NCBI GenBank assembly: GCA_022600195.1
Contig: JAHZKX010000050.1
Location: 1-40,467, forward strand
Direction: 5' to 3'
DNA: 40,467 bases
From: Planctomycetota bacterium
GTDB taxonomy: Bacteria > Planctomycetota > Planctomycetia > Planctomycetales > Planctomycetaceae
Made by a program: the position numbers and the translations under genes. This document shows, in pieces, positions 33,654 to 40,467 of the stretch (position 1 is the stretch's first letter; each line of letters begins with the position of its first letter). The notes below the pieces were generated by a model. That model was not told the DNA's origin, did no database searches, and was given only the letters and a program-made list of their open reading frames with translations.

Positions 33654-34802
33654 TCACTCGTGATGAGTTCGATCGGGAGCCGCCTCACACTGTGCTCGCC
33701 AACGGAGCCAATGATCGGCCAGGGTGATCGCGATCATCGCTTCCGCGATAGGGACAAAGCGGGGCAATAGACAGGGGTCGTGTCGGCCTTTTGTTTTGAT
33801 CGTGGTGGGCTGGCCTTGTTTTGTCACAGTTGGCTGTTCGATCAGCAGGCTGCTTGTTGGTTTGACCGCAGCGCGAAACACGAGTGGTTGCCCTGTGGAA
33901 ATGCCCCCCAGATTCCCGCCGTGACGATTGGAGTCTGTCGTAATTACGGGGCCACCCTCCTCCGCATCTTCTTCGGCAATGAAGTGATCATTATTCTGAC
34001 TGCCTCGCATTGTGGCACATGCGAAGCCCGAACCATATTCGACACCTAAAACAGCAGGAATACTGAATAAGGCTTTGGCAATGTCTGCCTTCAATTTGTC
34101 GAACACCGGCTCACCTAACCCGGCAGGCACATGGCAGGCTACAATTTCAGCCACTCCACCAATGGAATCGCCCTCTTTTCGTACCTGATCAATAAACTCA
34201 ATCATCTGAGTTGCTATTTGATGATCTGGACAACGTACCGGATTCAAACTGCCATCGGAAAAATGCTCAACCTGATCAGCGGTAATCGAAGCGGGATCAG
34301 AAATTTGTGCCTGCAAGTGACCGACTTGAGTCACATATCCCACAATTCGTCCCCCAAAGCCGGCTTCCAGTATTTTCTTGGCAACTACGCCAGCGGCAAC
34401 GCGGACGTTCGTTTCCCGCGCGCTTGATCGACCACCACCTCGATAATCACGAAATCCATATTTTGCATCATAAGTGTAATCTGCATGCCCGGGACGGTAC
34501 TTGTCTTTAATGTCGCTGTAATCTTTACTGCGTTGGTCTTCATTACGAATCAAGATTGCCAGGCTGGTTCCCGTGGTGACACCTTCAAAAACGCCTGCCA
34601 GAATTTCAGGGTGGTCCGCTTCTTTGCGCTGGGTCACAATCTTGCTTTGCCCCGGTTTGCGTCGGTTCAAATCTACGAGCAGATCTTCCACGCTGAGTGG
34701 AATCCCCGGAGGAATACCATCAATAATCACTACATTGCCCGGACCGTGGCTCTCGCCTGCTGTTGTAATCCGAAACGCTTGTCCAAAAGAATTTCCTGCC
34801 AT
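33654..34802 (-). CDS. aroC: Chorismate synthase
   Basis: The last shikimate-pathway enzyme, converting 5-enolpyruvylshikimate 3-phosphate to chorismate with reduced flavin. At 382 residues it carries all signatures: GESHGPGNVVIIDGIPPGIPLS at the start, RKPGQSKIVTQRKEADHPEILAG, the GRSSARET motif following RPGHADYTYDAKYGFRDYRGGG, and the C-terminal RHDPCLLPRFVPIAEAM. The ATG at 34802 gives the usual MAGNSFGQAFRITTAGESHG. yjbQ follows. Divergent from the DUF1614 gene, with about 230 bp between. Confidence 0.97.
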   Translation of the reverse strand: MAGNSFGQAFRITTAGESHGPGNVVIIDGIPPGIPLSVEDLLVDLNRRKPGQSKIVTQRKEADHPEILAGVFEGVTTGTSLAILIRNEDQRSKDYSDIKDKYRPGHADYTYDAKYGFRDYRGGGRSSARETNVRVAAGVVAKKILEAGFGGRIVGYVTQVGHLQAQISDPASITADQVEHFSDGSLNPVRCPDHQIATQMIEFIDQVRKEGDSIGGVAEIVACHVPAGLGEPVFDKLKADIAKALFSIPAVLGVEYGSGFACATMRGSQNNDHFIAEEDAEEGGPVITTDSNRHGGNLGGISTGQPLVFRAAVKPTSSLLIEQPTVTKQGQPTTIKTKGRHDPCLLPRFVPIAEAMIAITLADHWLRWRAQCEAAPDRTHHE

Positions 34803-35031
34803 ACACTGATTGTAACCGAAGGTTCTGGAATTTCATCCTTTCCATGCGGGTCCTGTTGATGAATTCGCCGAGAAGGTAGGAATTGTTCCGAATATTCCCA
34901 CTTCGCACCTGCAGGAATTGCTCTTCATTGGTTAAAATGACTCTCAAAAGTGATTCCAGCCAATAATTACTCTGTTTAAATGTATCGATTCCCTCCTTCG
35001 CGTATCACGTTTCACGGAAAGAAGTCCACTC

Positions 35032-35784
35032 GTGTCTGATCAGCAACAGAATCAATTTCAAGCCGTCCAGTTATCAGGTTGTATGATTCTGAGTCTGATG
35101 ATTTTTATGGGTTGTCTGCTGCCTTTAATTTTTGTTGATCTGGCAGAAACTGCTTTAACCAATCTTCATCTCAGTCCACAAGCGGCGATTCTGGTTTTGA
35201 TTGGCATGATTTTCGGATCTTTGATTAATCTGCCTGTTTCCCGTTTTCCACTCGACCGTGAGGTAAATGTCCCGGTCTTTGAATCTGTGGCAGGCTTGAA
35301 GTTAATGCCACAAATGCAACGATTAAGACAAGAAGCGATCATCGCCGTCAATCTGGGAGGATGTGTGATTCCCGTTTTCCTGGCGATCTGGCTGTCGCGA
35401 TTCATCATCGCTGGTGGACTCACGCCCATCCTCGTCACTTTAACGGGAATGTGTATCAATACTGTGATCTGCTATCGTACTTCGCGCCTGGTCCCTGGCA
35501 TGGGGATTGCGATGCCGTTCTTCATCCCGCCACTGGCTGCTGTGATAGCGACGTGGTTTGGATTTGCAATCATTGGACCAATCACAGGAGACGTGGGAGT
35601 CCACTTTCATCCGCTTTACGCTCCTGTTGCGTTCGTGATTGGGATCTCGGGACCACTGATCGGCGCGGACTTAATGCACTGGAAAGATTTCAAAAAACTG
35701 GACTCGCCTTCCGTCAGCATCGGGGGAGCCGGAACCTGGGATGGTATTGTTTTATCCGGAATGATTGCCTCACTTCTTGCCTGA
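35032..35784 (+). CDS. DUF1614 integral membrane protein
   Basis: A 250-residue membrane protein of the DUF1614 family, function unknown. The pattern PLIFVDLAETALTNLHLSP, GSLINLPVSRF, AVNLGGCVIPVFLAIWL and the end IGADLMHWKDFKKLDSPSVSIGGAGTWDGIVLSGMIA is diagnostic. About seven hydrophobic segments are seen. The start is a GTG at 35032 with GGAAAGAAG upstream. It is followed 184 bp later by the TauE/SafE gene in the same direction; a joint role is not evident. Confidence 0.85.
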   Translation: MSDQQQNQFQAVQLSGCMILSLMIFMGCLLPLIFVDLAETALTNLHLSPQAAILVLIGMIFGSLINLPVSRFPLDREVNVPVFESVAGLKLMPQMQRLRQEAIIAVNLGGCVIPVFLAIWLSRFIIAGGLTPILVTLTGMCINTVICYRTSRLVPGMGIAMPFFIPPLAAVIATWFGFAIIGPITGDVGVHFHPLYAPVAFVIGISGPLIGADLMHWKDFKKLDSPSVSIGGAGTWDGIVLSGMIASLLA

Positions 35785-35968
35785 TGTGAATTGAGGACGA
35801 TTCCAACTGATTCCGATCCAATAGGGGTTCGATTTAAATTTCACCATTATTCGATTGGTACTCTGTTGCTGAAACCTATAAACTCTCAGTAGCGGTAAAG
35901 GAATGACCAACCTCAGTCATCTGATGACGAACTGAACGCGATATCAATCCATTGAGAGGAAACAGATC

Positions 35969-36766
35969 TTGGAATGGTGGCAAAATCTATTATTGGCGGG
36001 CGTCGGTTGTATAGCTGGTATATTAAATGTACTGGCGGGCGGTGGTTCATTGCTGGTAATGCCCATAATGGTTTTTCTAGGTCTTGATGGTGCAGTCGCC
36101 AATGGGACAGCGCGTGTTGCCATATTCGGGCAAAATGTTACCGCCATTGTCGGCTTCCGAAACAAGGGTTTTTCTGACTTCCGCCTCAGTCTTTCTTTGG
36201 CGCTCTGCGCACTCCCCGGTACTTTACTGGGTGCATTTCTGGGATCCAAACTCAATAACATCTGGTTTAATCGTGTTTTAGCCGTGGTGATGCTGAGCGT
36301 ATTGATCACAATGGTCCTGGGCAGACGTAAAAAGAAAAAGCCGGAGGTTGAACAGAAAAAACCAATTACAGAACAAAATGATTCGGATCTAGAAGCTTCG
36401 GGCGTTCGAATTCCTCACACAGTGACAGGGCATCTTTTGATGGTACTGGCGGGATTTTATGGGGGATTTATTCAGGCGGGAGTTGGTTTTATCTTAATCG
36501 CCATCATGCATGGTGTCATGAAAATCGATTTGGTACGTACGAATATGCATAAAGTTTTCATTGTGGCCATTTACACGATAGCAGCGATAGGAATTTTTGC
36601 ATGGCAGGGCCGGATCTATTGGACCACCGGTTTGATCTTGATGGTGGGGATGTCCATCGGGGGCTGGATCGGTTCTCATCTAGCAGTCAAAAAAGGGGAA
36701 CCTTTCATCCGAGCGGTGCTTTATATTGCTATTGTTTGTTTATCGATCAAACTATTATTAACCTAA
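35969..36766 (+). CDS. TauE/SafE-family anion permease
   Basis: A 265-residue inner-membrane protein of the TauE/SafE family, reported to move sulfite, sulfoacetate or other organic anions. The N-terminal NVLAGGGSLLVMPIMVFLGLDGAVANGTARVAIFGQN and the second-half GFYGGFIQAGVGFILIAIMHG are the two repeats. A hydrophilic, Lys/Glu-rich loop divides the halves (about residues 115-145). The start is a TTG at 35969, supported by GAGAGGA immediately upstream. The substrate cannot be assigned. Confidence 0.87.
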   Translation: MEWWQNLLLAGVGCIAGILNVLAGGGSLLVMPIMVFLGLDGAVANGTARVAIFGQNVTAIVGFRNKGFSDFRLSLSLALCALPGTLLGAFLGSKLNNIWFNRVLAVVMLSVLITMVLGRRKKKKPEVEQKKPITEQNDSDLEASGVRIPHTVTGHLLMVLAGFYGGFIQAGVGFILIAIMHGVMKIDLVRTNMHKVFIVAIYTIAAIGIFAWQGRIYWTTGLILMVGMSIGGWIGSHLAVKKGEPFIRAVLYIAIVCLSIKLLLT

Positions 36767-36848
36767 CGTATATAATACATTTATCTGATTGGATCATCTC
36801 TGATTCAAGAACATTTTACTCAGCAGATAATCAGGGAAGCGTATAAAT

Positions 36849-37790
36849 ATGAGACAAGGAATGCAAAAGATGAAATTCCTGGTTCTGATGGTCCTGCTCG
36901 TGGTAAAAATGCCCGCTAGTGTTATCGCAGCCGAACCCGCTGTCCGACCTGTATTTGATGCAGCGCGCTCGTATTCCTATCTGAAAAAAATCTGCCGTCT
37001 CAAATCACGTGTGAGTGGTTCCCCGGGGATGGCTGCACAGCAAAAACTCATATCTGAACACTTCAGAGAATTAAAAGCAAAAGTATATTTTCAGACATTT
37101 GATGCCCCTCATCCCTTAAATGGAACTCCCGTGCGGATGAACAATCTGATTGTCAGCTGGTATCCGGAAGCAAAAAAACGGATTCTCCTGGCCTGCCATT
37201 ATGATACACGCCCTTTTCCTGATCGAGATCGTTCACAACCACGGGGCCTTTTTATTGGCGCTAATGATGGAGCCAGCGGTGTTGCTTTCCTGATGGAACT
37301 GGGAAACGTGATGCGCGATCTTAAAATCAGTCATGGTTATGGAGTCGATTTTGTCTTTTTTGATGGCGAAGAACTCGTCTACCGTGAAAAAGATCCTTAT
37401 TTTCTTGGTTCAAAATATTTTGCAAATCAATACAAAACCCAGACAAGGGATTTTGAATATGTGTATGGGGTTCTGCTTGATATGATTGCAGACAAGAATC
37501 TTGCGATCTATATGGAAAAAAACAGTCTCAAATATGCACCCCGATTGACCCGGAGTCTCTGGGATGCAGCGCGTAAGACGGGTGTCAGACAATTTATTGC
37601 CCAGGCAAAATATGAAATTCGAGACGATCATTTGCCTTTGAACGAAATCGCTCGCATTCCCACTTGTGATATTATCGACTTTGACTATCCCGCCTGGCAC
37701 ACCACACGGGATATTCCTCGAAACTGTTCAGGTACCAGCCTGGGAAAAGTCGGAAAAGTGCTTATTTACTGGCTGCAAAATATGCCCTGA
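36849..37790 (+). CDS. M28-family zinc hydrolase, glutaminyl-peptide cyclotransferase-like
   Basis: A 313-residue exported protein (signal about 1-28, ending VIAA-E). Zinc ligands and catalytic residues of the M28/QC fold are visible: His117 (ACHYDTR), Asp140 (GANDGASG), Glu174-Glu175 (DGEEL), Asp211 (LLDMIADKN) and Asp260-His261 (RDDHLPL). Then DFDYPAWHTTRD, with Trp283-His284, matches the QC-type Trp-His pair. This favours glutaminyl cyclisation over aminopeptidase activity. It acts outside the cytoplasm, modifying N-terminal Gln of exported proteins, as an inference. A terminator follows. Confidence 0.85.
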   Translation: MRQGMQKMKFLVLMVLLVVKMPASVIAAEPAVRPVFDAARSYSYLKKICRLKSRVSGSPGMAAQQKLISEHFRELKAKVYFQTFDAPHPLNGTPVRMNNLIVSWYPEAKKRILLACHYDTRPFPDRDRSQPRGLFIGANDGASGVAFLMELGNVMRDLKISHGYGVDFVFFDGEELVYREKDPYFLGSKYFANQYKTQTRDFEYVYGVLLDMIADKNLAIYMEKNSLKYAPRLTRSLWDAARKTGVRQFIAQAKYEIRDDHLPLNEIARIPTCDIIDFDYPAWHTTRDIPRNCSGTSLGKVGKVLIYWLQNMP

Positions 37791-38114
37791 TTGAGAAATC
37801 CAGGGAGCCGTCTCATTTTTAATCTCCCTGTTTGTATTTACGGAGCCATTTCTCTCTTCATTTTCACATAACGCCAAAGCCAGATACAATTTCCTCTGCT
37901 TCTCAGCGCATCGAGTCAAGCGAGAGAGAATGTTCCCCAAACGCAACATTTCCGTTTATTCCAATCAGCTCGATTTTGATTAGAAAGAAATCACTGATTG
38001 TCGAATATTCACCATGTTTCCTGTCTGTGTCCGTCTCCAAAATAAACATCATCAAACACGTTTCATCTTAACCTGATTTTGTTAAACTAAGAATCCACAG
38101 ACGGGAAGACAGGC
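37791..38114. other. Intergenic region with terminator
   Basis: About 320 bp. It contains the terminator of the M28 gene (37801-37833) and, presumably, the promoter of the next membrane protein gene. Nothing else recognisable. Confidence 0.5.
37801..37833 (+). terminator. Terminator of the M28 gene
   Basis: CAGGGAG (37801-37807) and CTCCCTG (37824-37830) are perfect inverted copies with a 16-nt loop, followed by TTTGTATTT. The short T-run makes it weaker than the others in the window. Confidence 0.6.
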
Positions 38115-38639
38115 TTGGTAACATTTCATACTTCAGAGAGATTTTCCCCACCACCGATCAAGGATGCAGAGATTGTGACAGATACGATTCCGGGCATTAT
38201 CGTTGGAGCCTTCCTGGTTTTATTTGGTGCCGGACTGATTCAACTACATCGCACGTCCTGGTTTAACCATCAACATGATGCGGATATCAGCGACAACGAT
38301 TTAAAATTCTTCGCGAAACAATATCGCAGGCGAATGCAAACTTCGAGTCTGTTGATTCTGATCGGTTTTCTGATTGTGATCGGCGATGCCCCTTATATGC
38401 CCTGGAAAACGTATCCGGCATTATTCGGAGTTTACTGGGGAGGAATTCTGTTAATCGCATTCTGGGTCATCCTGAGCGCCATGGGTGATATGAGTGCGTC
38501 TCGGGTCAGGTCCACAGCAATGATCGCGCGAATCCAGGATCAACAACGACTTCTGGAGAAACAGATTATGGACTTGAAGAACAAAAAACAGAATTCAGAT
38601 GAAAAGCAATCATCTCCGGAAGAGGAACAAAAACAGTAA
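38115..38639 (+). CDS. Small membrane protein with C-terminal coiled coil, unknown
   Basis: A 174-residue protein not recognised as a family. Three membrane segments are seen: about 26-45 (IPGIIVGAFLVLFGAGLI), 77-92 (LLILIGFLIVIGDAPY) and 107-125 (YWGGILLIAFWVILSAMG). A basic loop with KFFAKQYRRRMQTSS lies between the first two. The C-terminus is a charged helix (IARIQDQQRLLEKQIMDLKNK) and a Glu/Gln/Ser-rich tail, possibly a coiled coil. The likely start is a TTG at 38115; a GTG at 38178 (MTDTIPG) is an alternative. Neighbours give no functional clue. Confidence 0.6.
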   Translation: MVTFHTSERFSPPPIKDAEIVTDTIPGIIVGAFLVLFGAGLIQLHRTSWFNHQHDADISDNDLKFFAKQYRRRMQTSSLLILIGFLIVIGDAPYMPWKTYPALFGVYWGGILLIAFWVILSAMGDMSASRVRSTAMIARIQDQQRLLEKQIMDLKNKKQNSDEKQSSPEEEQKQ

Positions 38640-38689
38640 TCGGGCACCGTCTAGTTCTCTATGCTCTGTTTTCCATTTTATTCAGAGTG

Positions 38690-38709
38690 AGTAGTTCGAT
38701 GCGACTACT
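38690..38709. repeat. Hairpin between convergent genes
   Basis: AGTAGT-t-CG (38690-38698) pairs with CGACTACT (38702-38709) with one bulged T. It overlaps the end of the sulfotransferase stop codon and could act as a weak bidirectional transcription stop; no T-run is present. Confidence 0.4.
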
Positions 38710-39869
38710 TAGGAAGCAACACGGGTTTTTATTAACTCATCCGATTGTAAACGGTCATAGCCTAACATCTCGAATGCTTTTTGCCAGATCTCGTAGATTT
38801 TCTTTTCCTGATCAGCATCCATTTCGTACTTGTTCTGTTTATAAGATTTTTGATCCTTCAAATACGGCTGCACATTCTTTACTAAATCATCAAAACCGGG
38901 AAGATTCAGATTCTCGTAAACTTTTCTGAGTTCAGCCACAGGATCTTCTTCGAGGTCTTCAAAACGTACCTCATGTAACTGGCCTTCCGGAACGTTTTTC
39001 CGATCCTGCTCATAAACGTCCAGATGTCTGAGATAGATATTCGACATATCCTCTTCTAATTTTTCCATATCAAGAGGAGCAAAGCCGTTATCGCCAAACA
39101 TGGTCTTTCTGAGATGGAGTGTTGAGTTATAAACTTTGTACGGGTCTCGATAAATGTAAACGAACTGAGCATCAGGAAACATTTTGAGAAGAAACGGTAT
39201 CCGAAACGTATGAGTGGGAGACTTTAATAAGACACGCTTGTTTTCGCCTCCTTTACAAGTCACTTTTTTCAAATAATACAAAAACGTTTTTTTCCAGGTC
39301 GATTCTTCTCTGGGAGTCAGTGCATCTAATTCATAGTAACGATCATAAACTTCTGGTTGATCACTGAAGCCAATCGCAAGATAAGGCGACATCAAATGCA
39401 GCAGCATGATAGACGTCTCGTCTTCCTGAGGTAAGTCCCATTCGACGGGCATGTTGTCCATCGGACGTTGTTTCGGTATCAGCAATTTCACCACATGCTT
39501 CAGCAGGGACTCTGTCAAAAGAAAGTGAGAGGGAAACAACATCGCTCCCATATTGGGATAGATGAATTTCTCATCCATTGACATCAGATTATGCAGAAGC
39601 GTTGTTCCACTTCGCCAATGTCCGATGATGAATACGGGTGGTTCCAATTTTGTCCGATTGATTTTACGGCTGAAAAACAATTTTTCTAATAAGCCGAAGC
39701 AGGAATTAGAAATGCTGAGTAACGCGGAAGAAATCAAACGAGATAAGCCTGACCACCGAATTGTAGGACGCAGCCTCATCAATTTGATGAAATTTGTGAA
39801 TCCAATTCCAGACCAGACGCAAAAGGGGCCTTTGGTAGATACCGTTTTATTTTCCTGTCTTTTTGTCAT
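38709..39869 (-). CDS. Sulfotransferase family protein
   Basis: A 386-residue PAPS-dependent sulfotransferase-like enzyme. The 5'-phosphosulfate loop is PPVFIIGHWRSGTTLLHNLM (His84-Leu91 core), and the 3'-phosphate site is near QFVYIYRDPYKVYNSTLHL. The fold ends with the acidic dimer-like C-terminal helices. The acceptor may be a carbohydrate or a lipid; unknown. The chosen ATG is at 39869, with AGGA 12 bp upstream; a GTG at 39899 is an alternative. Sulfated polymers are common targets of planctomycete enzymes, so a role in making or modifying sulfated surface sugars is an inference. Confidence 0.87.
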   Translation of the reverse strand: MTKRQENKTVSTKGPFCVWSGIGFTNFIKLMRLRPTIRWSGLSRLISSALLSISNSCFGLLEKLFFSRKINRTKLEPPVFIIGHWRSGTTLLHNLMSMDEKFIYPNMGAMLFPSHFLLTESLLKHVVKLLIPKQRPMDNMPVEWDLPQEDETSIMLLHLMSPYLAIGFSDQPEVYDRYYELDALTPREESTWKKTFLYYLKKVTCKGGENKRVLLKSPTHTFRIPFLLKMFPDAQFVYIYRDPYKVYNSTLHLRKTMFGDNGFAPLDMEKLEEDMSNIYLRHLDVYEQDRKNVPEGQLHEVRFEDLEEDPVAELRKVYENLNLPGFDDLVKNVQPYLKDQKSYKQNKYEMDADQEKKIYEIWQKAFEMLGYDRLQSDELIKTRVAS

Positions 39870-40467
39870 CTGAAACGACAGTCCTACTCTATTCAACACA
39901 AGTCAGAGGGTAGCGCATCAAATTATGTCCGAACTGAGAACGCGTTGATCAATGCAACTTGGCTGAATTGTAAAGTATGTGCTATAAATTATTTCTGAGA
40001 TTGTATTCTGGAAGGCAATTTTGGTGAACGGCAATTCTGTTGATTTTGTACCTCAAGATCCATTTACCTTGAATTGAACAGAAAATTGTTCAAAGGGTCT
40101 CTCATGAACTTCTTTCGGCATCCCATGAGAAAGACTAGAACCACTCTTGGCCCTTAAACGGGATTGACCAAATAGAGCAGATCCAACACTCTGGAAACCG
40201 TGCGTCCATACCCTCTAAATTAACTGTTTGCCCCCAATTCTACAATTAACAAGACAGAAATTGTTTTGAATCGTTCTGTTCCTCTATGTTAAATCCAGAT
40301 AGAGAGAATCAGGGCATTTCTTTTATTTGAGAGACCAAAGAGTGAACACCAGCTTAGTGCTTTGTCAAGCTTGGAATTGAGGGCCAGGAGTGTTGTTTAC
40401 GTGCTCTGTTGTCGCACTCCCGTGATCTCGATCACCCGAAAATTCAAAAATGACACTCCACTAGTCC
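39870..40467. other. Gene-free window end
   Basis: About 600 bp without a credible ORF. It holds a perfect 7-bp dyad TTGAACA-gaaaat-TGTTCAA (40074-40093), small inverted repeats around GGAGTG/CACTCC (40387-40420) and GTGAT/ATCAC (40422-40435). Their role is not evident. The sulfotransferase promoter must be in the left part. Confidence 0.5.

Overview
The window looks like a chromosomal segment from a marine-type planctomycete of the Planctomycetaceae, probably close to Gimesia. This is inferred from gene style, not from a marker gene: a Tat-exported Gfo/Idh/MocA oxidoreductase, a secreted PQQ-like beta-propeller, an EF-hand export protein, a sulfotransferase, a secreted SGNH hydrolase, two groEL paralogues, many GTG/TTG starts and sparse operons. 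No rRNA, tRNA, insertion sequence or CRISPR array was recognised.

Layout. 1-5.2 kb is accessory-looking and gene-poor. It holds a large secreted esterase, then small orphan genes (a two-TM protein, an exported hypothetical followed by an integron attC-like site, a possible Imm74-type immunity protein), a start-less ORF remnant, a 9-bp repeat cluster and a 21-bp degenerate tandem array whose motif recurs every 10/11 bp. 5.2-7.4 kb is a minus-strand run STAS protein - biotin ligase - D-2-hydroxyacid dehydrogenase, with a perfect 22-bp palindrome in front. 7.9-11.2 kb has a DUF2062 membrane protein, a PfkB sugar kinase, a secreted SGNH hydrolase and dihydropteroate synthase. 11.2-12.3 kb holds a secreted Cys/Pro-rich repeat protein behind a leader with three perfect hairpins. 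12.4-17.1 kb has a winged-helix-like protein, an HD phosphohydrolase and a TrkH/TrkA potassium uptake pair. 17.2-20.3 kb has glycerol kinase and an ammonium transporter with a sigma-54-type promoter.

21.0-29.3 kb is a plus-strand chaperone and housekeeping block: groEL1 - groES - groEL2 - dnaJ - grpE - FmdB-type zinc ribbon - yacG - EamA transporter - gamma carbonic anhydrase. dnaK is not in it. groEL1 also has a sigma-54-type -24/-12 element with a nested palindrome about 100 bp upstream, so the amt/groEL1 intergenic region may be a divergent sigma-54 control region. 29.4-33.2 kb carries three exported proteins (Gfo/Idh, EF-hand, PQQ-like propeller). 33.2-34.8 kb is aroC-yjbQ on the minus strand. 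34.8-40.5 kb has a DUF1614 protein, a TauE/SafE permease, an M28/glutaminyl-cyclase-like enzyme, a small membrane protein and a sulfotransferase, ending in about 600 bp without a gene.

Best leads for something undescribed: the Cys/Pro-rich protein with its structured leader, the sigma-54/palindrome architecture before an unusual groEL-groES-groEL cluster, the helically phased 21-bp array, and the solitary attC-like site.
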